Below are positions 1-13,053 of a stretch of 64,000 nt of DNA, piece by piece. Below the pieces are notes generated by a model. That model did not search any database, was not told the origin of the DNA, and worked only from the letters and a program-made list of their open reading frames with translations. The DNA lies in contig NW_017264197.1 of assembly GCF_001619985.1 (NCBI RefSeq), positions 1,674,001-1,738,000 of the forward strand, given 5' to 3'. Source of the stretch: Xylona heveae TC161 (taxonomy: Eukaryota > Ascomycota > Xylonomycetes > Xylonales > Xylonaceae). The translations under genes were made by a program, and so were the position numbers. How positions within the stretch are numbered: position 1 is the first letter of the stretch; every line of letters starts with the position of its first letter.

Positions 1-1
1 T

Positions 2-289
2 CTGTGGATGTGGCCCAATGCTCGCATTGGAGTCATGGGATCCGAGCAGCTCAGCGCCGTCATGGAGACTGTAGGCGGCAAGTCCGCGGATCCGGCGCTC
101 AAACAACGCATTGAGAGCGAGAGTCGCGCAACCTTTTCGTCGGCTCGGCTCTGGGACGATGGTGTCATTCCTCCCGCGCATACGCGTATGGCGCTGGGAC
201 TTGGATTAAGTGTTGCCATGGCCGGACTGGAGAGACAGCGTGCCCAGGCTGGGTGGAAGGGGACAAAGTTTGGGGTGTTTAGAATGTAA
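2..289 (+). CDS. mccB: Methylcrotonoyl-CoA carboxylase subunit beta, C-terminal end (partial)
   Basis: This is the last 95 codons or so of the carboxyltransferase (beta) subunit of 3-methylcrotonyl-CoA carboxylase, a mitochondrial enzyme of leucine degradation. The reading frame is open from base 2, so the gene begins outside the window. The residues LWMWPNARIGVMG, followed by a segment with SADPALKQRIE and a closing block with LWDDGVIPPAHTRMALGLGL, match the conserved C-terminus of biotin-dependent acyl-CoA carboxyltransferases, where the PP-HTR element closes the second crotonase-like domain. The stop is at 287-289. It converges with the GTPase gene on the other strand, leaving about 290 bp between the two stops. 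Confidence 0.9.
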   Translation: MWMWPNARIGVMGSEQLSAVMETVGGKSADPALKQRIESESRATFSSARLWDDGVIPPAHTRMALGLGLSVAMAGLERQRAQAGWKGTKFGVFRM

Positions 290-581
290 CTTCATTCTTA
301 TTTTTTTTTTTTTCCTCCATTTCGCTTGTATCTCGTTTGCAGAATTCTGCTTGGTGAAGAAATGAATCAAAGTTTCTCTATAGGTTAATATATATGTGCT
401 CATGAATAAGACAAGTAATATATATGTGACATGAAACTGAATGGCGCTTTCTAGGTCGGTAAGAAAGATGTATATAGTTCATCAACCGCAACGACAAAAA
501 ATGATGAAGAGAAAGGGAAAAGCCAAAAGAAAAAAAAAAAGGGGGAGAATAAATGACAAAATCCTCCCATGTTCGTGAAAA

Positions 582-1831
582 TCATAAAATTACGCAGCGC
601 GGTCCATTATCTCGGCGTCGCCGTCGTCGGCGGTGGCGGCCGTAAAGATCCCGCTTGCTCGTACTTTTGCCGCCCAAGGGGCCATATACTGCTTCTTGGG
701 CTTGCATGAATCGGTCTTGTTCCGCATCCGCTTGAAGCATCTGTCGACAGAGGTCGGTAAAGACTTGGTCGATGTTGAGTCGGCTACGGGCCGACGTCTC
801 GTAATAGTGTGTCTTGTTCCAGCTGTGCGAGACGGCAAAGGCATGGGCGCGTGAAACGGCACGCTCCTCTGCTAAATCGCATTTGTTACCCACAATAACC
901 ATAGGAACCTGGTCCGTTCCTTTGATCTGAATGATGGTATCGCGTAGCGCTTTGAGCTCGTTGAAGCTGTTTTTGCTTGTGATGGAGAAGACGAGTAGAA
1001 ATCCGTGGCCTATTGGGGTTGTTGTGTCAGTCGGTTGGTACGTTTGAGTAGGGGTGGGTCCTATGGATCTGCAGGAAGCGGGAGTGGATTCCGACGAACC
1101 TGATTTCATGTAGAGTTCTCTGCAAATAATAGCAATACGTAAGCTTGGTTCTGTTCATTCAGAGTGGGATGTTTCAAACTGGTGGTGTTGTACCTCATAG
1201 CCGCTGATGGAGGACGCACCGTTAGCATGAGTTGTATAGGCAATTTAGAGGCACTTACTAAATTGTTCTGTACCGGCCGTATCTAATCTTTGTGTTGTTA
1301 GTCAACTCTGCTGCATCAACGACTTGAGGCGCCCGCTGGATCCTACATTTCTAGCATGCATTGTCGGCCCTGTATGAAGTACACAATATAGTTAGCTTCG
1401 AACGGCACAGCGAGGGAGGAAGAGGCTCTCTGATGCCGGGGCCTCAGATCAGGGCTGACAACGCACATCTATAGGAATCTGTTTTGTATAGGAATCTTCT
1501 ATGGTGGGGTCATAACTCTCAATCCAGACGCCCTGAACGAATTGCGCTAAAGTGCAAGCATCACACCGCGTCAATTATCTGCCAATGTGTCCATGTCCAC
1601 TTGGAGGAAAAGCATACCAGTCAAGCAGCTCTTTCCGACACCACCTGTCGGCCCACATTCGTATTAGATCTCTCATGTATTGATCATTATATATCGTGGA
1701 CGGAATCGGGGGAAAAACGCACCGGCGCCTAGAACGACAACTTGATATACTTGGCTATACAGATTGAGCGACTGGTCAGCAAAGCTTCAGGATGGAATTC
1801 AATCTATTGAGCTGCAATACCTCTGAGCCAT
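582..1831 (-). CDS. RSR1: Rap-type small GTPase, RSR1/Bud1/Krev-1 homologue, nine exons
   Basis: Ras-superfamily GTPase expected to act at the plasma membrane in polarity-site selection, as RSR1/BUD1 does in yeast and Krev-1 in Neurospora. The model is complement(582..1009, 1100..1119, 1194..1203, 1259..1287, 1347..1369, 1467..1546, 1618..1644, 1723..1754, 1821..1831), 219 aa. Visible motifs are the P-loop GAGGVGKS (13-20), effector loop YDPTIEDSY (35-43), DTAGTEQF (60-67), NKCD (119-122), ETSA (148-151), an arginine-rich tail and CaaX box CVIL (216-219). Thr64 in DTAGT, where Ras has Gln, is the Rap hallmark. A final Leu suggests geranylgeranylation. All introns are GT..AG, 55-97 nt, and four internal exons are only 10, 20, 23 and 29 nt. 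The 11-nt first exon (M-A-Q) was chosen because its frame has no other ATG and the intron carries a GCTGAC branch site. The family assignment is secure; the first exon is less certain. Confidence 0.85.
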
Positions 1832-4292
1832 GTCCTTCTATACTGAAATGGGAAAATCAAAGAAATATGTGCGATACGGCATACGTAGGCGGCGTGGACA
1901 GATCGTGCATACAGGATAGAGGTCAAACTATAGGGGAGACAATGGTTCGAACACTAGGTGCCTCGATCGGCGCTTTTGAGATGTGCTTTTTAAGGGCGGT
2001 CTAAATATTTAGGAGACGGAAGATTTATAGATAGAACGATCCAAAATTGAGGCCTGAAAGAAAGGCCCGAGAGAAAGACGATTAAAGCCGACGCGGACCC
2101 CGGCAGTTGGACGATGCCAGGAACGAGCAAGCTACTAGTTAGCTCTAGACTCGCGACGAAGACGATCGGTGCGAATGATTTAGAGCTTGGCGAGTGGCGG
2201 TGTTGAAGAGGCAGCAGGGAACGAGGGAAGTCGGGAAAGCCCGATGAATCAACGTCGAACACGCTCAAAGTGCTCCATGCTCAGGATGCTGGCGTCGTCA
2301 GGCAGATCCACGTCTGCAAAAAGGAGCAATTTGGGGGAGCGGACGGGGTTGTGGTTTCAGATGTGCGGGAGAGGGAAAAAAGGAAAAAGAAAAAGGGAAA
2401 AAAAAAATTAATTAGAGATACAACTGCGGTTGGGCCGTGGTCGGAAGAAGGAGCTCATTTTCATTTGCTTTAAGCTTATCGATTAACGGGTGACCACAAC
2501 CCATCTGGCAAAGTCGCAGTTAAAGGGGGGCGTGAAATGTCACTTGTCAGGTTGCATGTCAATTGTTTCGTGGATTCTTTTGGGTATCAAGTCTAGTATG
2601 ATCCTGTACAACCAAGAAGGCCTTGAATGAACATTTTATTCGTTCCAGCGCAGATTAATTGAATGATTGATGAAGCCATCTACGGTACATAGTGTAAAGT
2701 GATATTTTTGGTTCAGTGGATTGGGTGTTGGTTGGTGTCGATTCAGCTGGATTTGTGTCTGACGCTAGATACTAGTCTTGCTTGAGAATCATCTATATCC
2801 CTGCGACATCTTGATGCGATTTGATAATCAGCTCTCATTGTTCACTGTCTCAGCTTCCTCAGACCTCTTCGTCTTGCCGCTCCGGCTCGACCCTGAGAAC
2901 CGCCTGTGATGGATGGTCCGCTTTTGAAAAAAAAAAAAAAAAAAAAAAAAAAAAACACGATCTTGTTTAGATCAGGTCGGTCACAGTGAGCTTGGTCATG
3001 TACAGCTTTGTTGCTCGTCACGTGGTGCCGTCTTTGATTCCTTAAAGGAGATGAAAATATTGATGACGATTAAAAAGAATTGTTCAATTAAATATTACTG
3101 TGAGAAATATAGTTAAAATGATCAGCGATAAATTATCGTAAACTTCTCTTGGTTCAAACAACACACGGCGACATTCGTATTGCCACATGTGCGACCCACG
3201 ATGGTGCTATTTATTTCATACACGAGGCACGATGGTGGATAAGAGTTACACAGCAAGTTGTGATTTTGTGTATTTTATGCATTTGGCTAATTTTGTGCTT
3301 AATAATTTGGAGAACCGTGGCCGTCGCCATTGCCCTTTTGCATGCATCTTGTCGATCTGTCAGAGAAATTGCCTCAAATTTTGTCATACCAAATGATAAT
3401 AATAATAATATTAATGATAACGATATCAATAATAATAATAATTCTTGTAATTATCATATTGTAGTAATACTTATGATGCGAATTGAAAACTTGCGCACGC
3501 TTACCGGCACTTGCGGGTCTCAGACAATATTCCTGGAAATTACCTACTGCGTGGGGGGAAGCAGAGAACGTGTTCCTGTGTCAAATACCGCACATAAGGC
3601 TGATGCTCTTAGGAAATGTCCTGACAAGATGCTGACTGGTTGATCGTGGGGGAGGTCCCACTCACCGCATTGTCTTGTTTGTACTTTGTAATCCCGCAAA
3701 ACACCATTTCTTTTGCTGTGGGGTTGTTTTCAAGGGCCCCCCAATTTAGATTAACTGTGGGGTGGGAAAGTTGGGGAACGTGGAGCCCTTTTCTCATGGA
3801 CCACTGAAACTAGGGAGGTCTATGACGAGCATTTGATTGTGTCTCAAATAAAAAAAAATTATACCGCAGATAGATAAGAAGATGCAATCCTTCACTCACA
3901 AAACAACATGGATGTTGGTATCACAAATTCAACTGCCGAAAAGCCTGCTTTTGAAGACCCTGTACCCGGCAAAGGAAAGCGACGGGTGGTCGGGTCGGTT
4001 CAGGGATGAAATGGGAATGGGTGAGCCATCATCACGTGGTTGATATGAGTGTGAGAGTCCATGTGGGGCAGCCCCAAACTCCCACCTTATTCTCCATTGC
4101 GATTCTAACTGGCTCCCTGGGTCCCTTAAACTGCCTTGTCTTTCAATTGAATAGACCAACAGATCTTCTTGATGTTCTCCCATTGCCGTTCCTTCCCTTC
4201 CTTCTGCTAGTTGTCTATCGTGTCGATTCAACTCATCTCTCGATGGGCTCTGTCATGGCCGCTTTTTGACATTCGCTAGCAAGAGAGACCCG
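1832..4292. other. Intergenic, AT-rich, no convincing gene
   Basis: About 2.5 kb between the divergent GTPase and regulator genes. It holds an uninterrupted A tract (2927-2955), an AAT-rich patch near 3398-3450 and only short open frames without ATG starts or family resemblance. It presumably contains the promoters of both flanking genes. Just upstream of the regulator there is a CGG-rich patch near 3985-4005. Confidence 0.6.
2927..2955 (+). repeat. Homopolymer A tract (A29)
   Basis: Twenty-nine consecutive A residues in intergenic DNA. No target-site duplication or element body was recognised next to it, so it is scored as a simple repeat. Confidence 0.9.
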
Positions 4293-6186
4293 ATGGCGGG
4301 AAGCACTAATCGTGCCTGTGATGCCTGCGCCGTGAGGAAGGTCAAGTGCGATGGAAATCAACCGTGTCGTCGCTGTGTCCAAAACTCCTTTCGATGCACC
4401 TTCCTCAAGACTCGCGCAAAGTCCGGCCCAAAGGGTCCACGGGCCGCGACCACCAACATTATTCTGAGGAGACAGAGTGACTATAGCAAACGGAGGGATG
4501 GGTCCAGGCCGGCTGCAGGCTCCCAGCATGCCTCAACCTCCGAGACCCCAGGGCAGCCACCCGAGGACGTTCCTCGTGCGAGTCTCGAGACCGGTGAAGG
4601 TTTCTTTGTCTGGCAAAATCAGTCCCAGCAACCACACTTGCCACCGCGCGTTGGTCCTACCGTGCCCATCTTTCGCCAGCGAGTACCTATGCCTATCGTG
4701 ACATCGTACCTCCAAATGTACCAGGCTCGCATGTACCCTACGTGGCCCGTTGTCAATTACAAAATACTACTGGAGCGCCTTCATGAGAACGAGAATGACT
4801 TGGAAGCCTATGCATTGGCGCTGGCCGCCTGTGCAGCCACCCGGGCTCGACTGAAGCTTTCCGACGGCGAGAATGACCAGTCCAGTCCGTTTACAATGGA
4901 ATATATGGCGGAAGAAGCCAGACACACACGCTCGAGCATGTGCTACGAAGAGCACCTAACCATAGATGTACTTTTAACTTCCTTCTTTCTTCATGTGTAC
5001 GCCGCCGATGTAGGCAAGCTGCGAAGTTCCACCTTGCTCCTCCAGGAAGCCATTACCTTTGCTCATTTGATTGGCCTCCACAAGGAGACTTACTATACGC
5101 CTTTGAGCGTCCCAGAGCAACAGAGCGCCCTTCGAGTGTATTGGCTGCTCTTCGTAACGGATAGGTATTTCGCCTTCTCCATCGAACAAGGAAAACAGTT
5201 CACGTGACTAATGGGCATTCCAGAGCGCATTGCATCCAATACGATCTTCCAAATATTCTCAAGAGAAACCGCAGCTTACCGGCATTGTTTTTCGAAGAGG
5301 AAGCGTTGCGCTCGTCTGCATTTCCCCGGTTATGCAATTTATTTAGCATTTTTGATGATGTTGCCAGCTGCGACAGCTCCCAGCAGACCCGGGAAGCTTT
5401 TGCACGAGTTCAAGATCTTCTGCAAGGCGTGCCAGAGCTACCAAATCACAGCAGCGAAATCCAGCGGGCCGATATTGGCATTACGCAGCAATGGATGAGA
5501 GTGCTTGTGTGGCAGCTTTCGCTGTCACATGTTATGCTCTCAACCGACTCGACCATGCAATCTCTTTCGCTTTCATTCCCCGCCCACATTGCCAAGAGCG
5601 CTGTCGCATTTATGAGCAGCCTGTCGCCAGAAGCATTGGAAGCTCATGGGATTGGCATGGTATGAACCTTTTTCTTTTACGCCTTCCTACCGTCGCGTGG
5701 AACCCGCTTACCTAACCTTTTATCCAGGAAATGAAATTATTCGAGATTGCAAATGCGTTGGCAGATGTGATCCTTTGCGTACCCTCAAATGCAAGCACCA
5801 TCCCTCTCGAATCAGGCGCTGGAGAGAGCCTCCTGAAACTTTTTGGGACTCTGGGATCTTTCCGGGGAGGAAATTCTGCCCTACTTCCGATACTCCAAAG
5901 CAAGGCACTTAAGATGGGTATGGCATTGCCCTCACCTGGTCGCGTACTGGGTTCCCCAGAAGAGATTTCCACCAACTCTTCCTCTCGACATTCCCCCGTC
6001 ACTAGCGTCAGCGATACCAGTCGCCAGCCTCCCAGCGAGGCGAGTTCTATGGCCAAACACCCATACCAAACGGCACCATTTCCCTCGCTTGGGACGCATC
6101 CAATGATACCCTTTGGTGGTCGCCACGACGAATCCGACTCGCCACCGGATCAATCATCCGTGGTAATCTGGAACAGTTCTTATTGA
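4293..6186 (+). CDS. Zn2Cys6 transcription factor of the MAL-like sugar locus
   Basis: Binuclear zinc cluster regulator with a fungal-specific TF middle domain. Exons are 4293..5164, 5224..5659 and 5728..6186, giving 630 codons plus stop (588 aa) from the first in-frame ATG. The zinc cluster is C9-x2-C12-x6-C19-x5-C25-x2-C28-x6-C35, followed by a basic linker with KTRAKSGPKGPR. The middle domain (about 120-420) contains YWLLFVTDRAHCIQYDLP; that motif is only restored when the first intron is spliced at AG|GTATTT, which has an ACTAAT branch site. The C-terminus is Ser/Pro rich. Its position next to an alpha-glucosidase and a sugar permease parallels malR of Aspergillus oryzae and MAL63 of yeast, so control of those two genes is inferred. 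It is tail-to-tail with the glucosidase. Confidence 0.85.
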
Positions 6187-6835
6187 AGTTACTACTTCGC
6201 ATTCCATATTCCATTGACCTTTAATTTCCCGTTATCCTCATGCACCAACCAGCATAGTGCCGGCGATCTCGAGACTGAGGTGAAGAACGTGCTATGTGCG
6301 ATTCTCGAATCGGTTCTTATGGTTGATCCCGTTCCACATCAGACTTCGATTGGCAGCCTTTTCAAAGGCCCTTTCTCTATATCTATTGAAGGCGTAGCGC
6401 CATCTCCAGGCCGCTCGGGTCGCACAGGACATCTCGCACACGTGAATAAATCCGTGACGAATGAGAGAGGGCAGGCCATCCTGAGATTTGGCCTGCTACA
6501 TAGATCCCTGCTGAAGTGAGATGCATTGAGGCTTGCAAAGCTCAATAATTTGATACAGTCCAGTGCTGCTCTACAATCTTTAGATCATACTGGCGTTGAC
6601 CTTGAAAAAAGGTCAGTATCCCGAATCTTCCATTTCCTGACCTGCAACAGGTTTCTTTCTTCTCAGCATGAAAACAAACTATGATCGTTTCTCATATGTT
6701 TTCCCTTTTCTGCGAAATTCATTCCATGTAACGACACATCGATGTTTTGCATTCTGTTTCAATATTTTTGTACGATGATATCCGATACATAGCCATCTAT
6801 AACCTTGGCGCCAACTATAGCCTTTATAAATCAAA
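6187..6835. other. Convergent intergenic region
   Basis: The 3' flanks of the regulator (+) and the alpha-glucosidase (-). A frame at 6214-6519 begins without an ATG and shows no family features. Nothing else is seen apart from presumed 3' UTRs. Confidence 0.6.
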
Positions 6836-9002
<2,167 letters not shown>

Positions 9003-9118
9003 TTATGAAGGTGAAAAAGTTGAGAATTCTCTTTCTCTTTGCTGCAGGCTGCCACTCTGACACGAGGCGACAGCTACAACACGATTTCTGCCCACTATCT
9101 CGTGCAAGCTCGGCCGGG

Positions 9119-9125
9119 TTATATA
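9119..9125 (-). promoter_or_regulatory. TATA-like element of the alpha-glucosidase gene
   Basis: TATATAA read on the minus strand, about 150 bp upstream of the alpha-glucosidase ATG, a plausible distance for a fungal TATA element. It is inferred from position and sequence only. Confidence 0.4.
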
Positions 9126-9338
9126 CAAGTCCATCGTTTCCTTTTCGCGATCTATAGCTGTCGCGTCAAGACAGATACCGGTATTTTTTTCTTGGGACAC
9201 TGAACGTCTGATCAAATTCATCCTGCCCCATTTGTCAAACCAGTCTCCAGTTTCCCCACATTTTCTCCTCATACCAATTCCAAACAAAAGTCCGTCTACC
9301 TCGGCCTACGTTTTCTTCCAAAAGAGACACAATTCTTT

Positions 9339-9353
9339 CCGAGAATCTCCCCG
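9339..9353 (-). promoter_or_regulatory. CGG-N9-CGG site 1 (putative regulator binding site)
   Basis: Minus-strand reading CGGGGAGATTCTCGG. It shares CGG-NNN-G-N-TT-N-T-CGG with the two sites that follow. CGG direct repeats with fixed spacing are the standard targets of Zn2Cys6 dimers. Confidence 0.55.
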
Positions 9354-9362
9354 AATATTGAT

Positions 9363-9377
9363 CCGATAATCATCCCG
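9363..9377 (-). promoter_or_regulatory. CGG-N9-CGG site 2 (putative regulator binding site)
   Basis: Minus-strand reading CGGGATGATTATCGG. It starts 24 bp from site 1 and matches the same spacer pattern. Confidence 0.6.
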
Positions 9378-9403
9378 GGTTACTTTTCCAAGGCAATTTT
9401 GAT

Positions 9404-9418
9404 CCGATAAACAATCCG
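9404..9418 (-). promoter_or_regulatory. CGG-N9-CGG site 3 (putative regulator binding site)
   Basis: Minus-strand reading CGGATTGTTTATCGG. It starts 41 bp from site 2, again with spacer positions G, TT and final T conserved. Confidence 0.6.
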
Positions 9419-9756
9419 ACATTTCCAACGAAAATCTTACCGAGTTCCACGTGGAAAAGAAAAGCTTGTGGACAAAGTACCGAGAGTGATGATGATGATT
9501 CTGCATCGTGCCCAGCCTCGAACTGCTTCTCGGCAGTCGCGAACCGTTCTCGAAGTATGTCTTGCATCAAGGGTTATGATATCTCGGGAACCTGACTAAC
9601 GGCCCTGGACGGCTAGCCCTAAACTCTTTGGCGTACCGAACCAACACCCGTCTCCCCAAGTTATGTCAACTTGGCCAGACGAGGGCTCGAACTAGAGGGT
9701 TGGCCCAAGAGGAAACCCCCCCGCATTCCCCATGGCTACCTCTTCAGCTCCTGGAT

Positions 9757-9819
9757 CTGGGGCACCCAATTCAAGTCGTGTGGGGATTACCCTTTTCAGC
9801 AACGTGTGGCCACCCCCAG
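9757..9819. promoter_or_regulatory. Cluster of CreA-type (SYGGRG) sites
   Basis: Three matches to the carbon-catabolite repressor consensus lie within 63 bp: CTGGGG at 9757-9762, GTGGGG at 9780-9785, and CCCCAG (minus-strand CTGGGG) at 9814-9819. Clustered CreA sites in a sugar-gene promoter suggest glucose repression. The six-base consensus is degenerate, so this is only suggestive. Confidence 0.35.
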
Positions 9820-10079
9820 TGCCGGTTGAGGTTTGGTAGGTTCTAGCCCGCGGACCACCCATGCGGGCGAAGCCACCGCTCGGATATGTCAGTCCATTGG
9901 ACATTGGATCATCACGAGATGCAGCTTTTTGCACCTCATCAAATCCGAGCAAAACTCACAGATCGACTAGCCAAGCTCATAGCTTGGGACGGAAATCAAT
10001 CCAGCGGAAAAGTATACGGGCTTCTCTGGATTGGCATGGCTTCCTGCTTCTTTCTTGTCTTTGCGGTTTTATTTGCGTC

Positions 10080-10086
10080 TATAAAG
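10080..10086 (+). promoter_or_regulatory. TATA-like element of the sugar transporter gene
   Basis: TATAAAG about 190 bp upstream of the transporter ATG at 10278. Its place argues against using the upstream in-frame ATG at 9861 as the translation start. Confidence 0.4.
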
Positions 10087-10277
10087 ACCGCAGGCATTTC
10101 GCGGTAGTTTTTGTCGATTTCTCTCTGGATTGTGGTCAAGACACAATTTTGCTCTTATATCGAGCTGCATCTTCCGTCTGTTACCTGTTTGACGATTTAC
10201 ACTTCTTCATACAATCTCCTTCACGGCTTCTTTTCGTTCCCGGCTCTCTTCAATATACATTACCTCTCGTCGACATC

Positions 10278-12115
10278 ATGGGTGGGCCTGCAGGAGTTGT
10301 CTGCAGCTCTGGTGGTGCTGTCTACAAGACGCTTCGCAATAATACGCACAAGAACTGGATAAGAGATCCAGGGCTTCGGCATCTCAATATCGGCGTGGCG
10401 ATGATGTTTGCGTCTGCCGCTGCCAATGGCTATGACGGAAGTTTGATGAATGGACTTTTGGCCATGAAGAGATGTAAGACCCCTCTTCTACGTTTTCTTC
10501 TTCTGAAAGATTTTCCGGTTTTTTCATTGCTAACATTCTATAGTCACTGATGATCTTGGACATGGTTATGATGACAAGAACATCTTGGGACTGATCATTG
10601 CTGGAATCAGTCTCGGAGGTCTGCCCAGTTTTATCCCTGCTTCCTACGTGAGTGACTGGCTTGGAAGACGAGGCACTGTTGCCATTGGATCTTCAATCAT
10701 GGTGGCTGCAGCACTCATTCAGGCATTCACCCATGGCCCATGGGCGTTCCTAGGCACCAAAATCATGCTTGGTGTCGGATTGGGGTTCTCTCAGACTGCG
10801 GCACCACCTCTGACTACCGAAATCGCGCATCCCCGTCAGCGCGGTCAAGTCACTGCCCTCTTCCAAGCCGTCTGGTTCTGGGGCTCCATTCTCTCAGCCG
10901 TCATTACTCTTGGTTGCCTCTTTGTCAACAACAACTGGGCCTGGAGAGCGCCTTGTCTCATGCAAGGATTCTTCCCTGGTATACAGTTGTTGGGTCTTCT
11001 CATCATCCCCGAATCCCCACGTTGGCTCGTCTCCAAGGACCGTGGAGATGAAGCTTTCAACATTCTCGCCAAATACCATGCCAATGGCGATCGAGATGAT
11101 GAACTTGTACAGTATGAGTTTCAAGAAATTTGCGAGGTCATTGAAAAGGAGAAAGAGGCAGCTCGGAATTCGGGCTTCATGTCTTTTTTCGAAAGCAAGG
11201 GCAATATTCACCGATTTGCAATTTGTGTGCTCGTTGGCGTCATGATCCAATGGGCAGGAAACGGTATGGTATCCAAGATCTGCAACAAGAATAATGAAGT
11301 CGCGTACTGATCATTCTTTTTCTGCTTAATAGGTATCGTCTCATACTACCTTACCCCCATCCTCAGGAGCGTCGGCATCGAGGATGCCGTCTCTCAGTCT
11401 GCTATCAACCTCGGTATGCAGATATGGAATGCCATACTGGCTGCATGCGGTGCCATGGCCGCTGAACGCTTCGGTCGTCGTCCGCTCTGGCTTCTGTCCA
11501 CCGTCGGCATGCTGATTTCCTTTACCATCATCACTGCTCTCTCCGCCGTCTTCGCCGAACACGGCGTCAAAGCCGCTGGTAGTGCCGTGGTTGCGTTCCT
11601 CTTTGTCTTCTTCGGCTTCTACGTCATTGCTTATACACCTCTATCTATCGCCTACCCCGTCGAGGTCCTGCCCTTCCGTCTGCGTGCCAAGGGTCTTTCC
11701 ATCAACTTGACTGTCGTTTTCGGAACTGGTTTCTTCAACCGTGAGTTTTTCCACTCTTACACCCTTCCACTTTCACCATCTTTTCCTTGAACCCAATGAT
11801 GAGAATAATTTGCAACCGGCTTCTAACAACCTTTTGCCAAAAACAGAATACGTCAACCCGATTGCCCTCAACGCCATCCAATGGAAATTCTACTTTGTCT
11901 ACATCGGTTGTCTCGTCGCCATGCTTTTCATAATTTACTTTCTCTTTCCCGAAACAAAGGGACGCACGCTTGAAGAGATTGCTACTGTCTTTGATGGTCC
12001 CGCCGCTGAGACCGATGTCGCTCGAAATCTCTCCGTCGCAGTGGCCGCCGACCAGGCCGAAAAGGCTGTACATATGGGCAAGATGGAACATGTCGAAATC
12101 AAGCACCTGCCTTGA
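10278..12115 (+). CDS. MFS sugar transporter (sugar porter family, lactose/disaccharide-permease-like)
   Basis: Twelve-helix plasma-membrane sugar:proton symporter of the sugar porter family. Exons are 10278..10473, 10544..11263, 11333..11740 and 11847..12115, giving 530 aa. Signatures are GYDGSLMNG in TM1, the loop motif DWLGRRG (D-x3-GRR), PESPRWLVSK after TM6, ERFGRRP in the second half and the terminal PETKGRTLEE. The sequence resembles the LAC12 / fungal lactose-cellodextrin permease clade more than the MAL61-type alpha-glucoside permeases, judging from the TM1 and TM7 regions (IQWAGNGIVSYYL). Substrate is therefore uncertain. Its divergent pairing with the alpha-glucosidase implies uptake of that enzyme's disaccharide substrate. 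The start was chosen by family length and the TATA element upstream. Confidence 0.88.
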
Positions 12116-13053
12116 CATCCATCATCATTTTTTTTTACCTTGTCCAGACACGTCGCATGATGATAGCATCGCCGTTCTGTCATTCGTGTAATGCGTTTCA
12201 CCTAAGTCGCCTATTGGCATTCTGTCTACATGTCCATATTTGATACCACCCTACATCTACATCATGACTTCATGTCTCAATATCTTTTGTCTATTTCTCT
12301 TGCATATATCGCCGGGCGCCACAAACTTTCTCATCTTTCTGACTACATGATCATATCGCATTAGCATTCCTCTTTTCTTTCTCCAAGCATCATTTATTCA
12401 TTGTATATTCTGTATTTGCATCTCACTGTGCATTTTGGAGGTCGGTCTGTGTGTTTAAAGGAGTTGTGTTCAGTTTTAACGAAGTAGGAAACCAGGCGGC
12501 TTGTTTTGAGCATCGTTGCGTCAAAATATGTAGCTGTATTCGTACCGTTTTTCGCACCTTTTTTTTCCCTATTTTTTTATATTTACTTTTACAAAACAAG
12601 TATTATCACAAAACGAGAAAGTAACATGTATAAACAAACTAAATGTAGGAACTATTAAATTTCGATTTTGTCTGAAATGGCTCCTGTTCGCCATGATACA
12701 TTCGGTCGTAGAGTAGCATACAGGCAGCGGACTCGGTAACAGACCTCACCAGAACCCCTGGTCCGAGCGTTGAATGTTGACGAGTGTGGAGAACTACCCC
12801 GGTATAATCAACCTACGTCGTTTGATCCTTCTGAGCAGTGACTTTTTCTTCCAAAGTAACTGTAAGCACAGGCAATAGGTACGGTGGATATGTTAGAGGT
12901 GATAGCATTGCCTGGGCAGGTTGCGATATCACTGCATCCTAGACTTACCTATCGTGAACCTTGCCCTTGACTCCTTGTGATTGTGTTACAGAAGATACTT
13001 GTTCAGTGATATCCATTTCCCCTGCCTTTCTTCCAACTTAGTCAGATACAACC
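12116..13053. other. Intergenic, no gene seen
   Basis: T-rich 3' flank of the transporter followed by the upstream region of the first AIM9-like gene. No coding or RNA feature is supported. Confidence 0.6.

Noticed and set aside
2927-2955. A29 tract considered as the tail of a LINE or SINE
   Set aside because: No element body, internal promoter or flanking duplication was found.
3149-3643. 164-codon plus-strand frame with hydrophobic and poly-Asn stretches
   Set aside because: Starts at TTG, arises from AT-rich simple sequence (AAT repeats), and shows no family resemblance.
5190-5223. Apparent stop inside the zinc-cluster regulator, considered as a frameshift or pseudogene
   Set aside because: A normal 59-nt intron (5165-5223) with branch site removes it and restores the conserved TDRAHCIQYDLP sequence.
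9640-9715. GGGCTCGAACTAGAGG resembling a tRNA T-arm
   Set aside because: Stem pairing fails and no acceptor or anticodon arm is present.
9861-10277. In-frame upstream extension of the sugar transporter from an ATG at 9861
   Set aside because: Would add 139 non-conserved residues before the first helix and lies upstream of the TATA-like element at 10080-10086.
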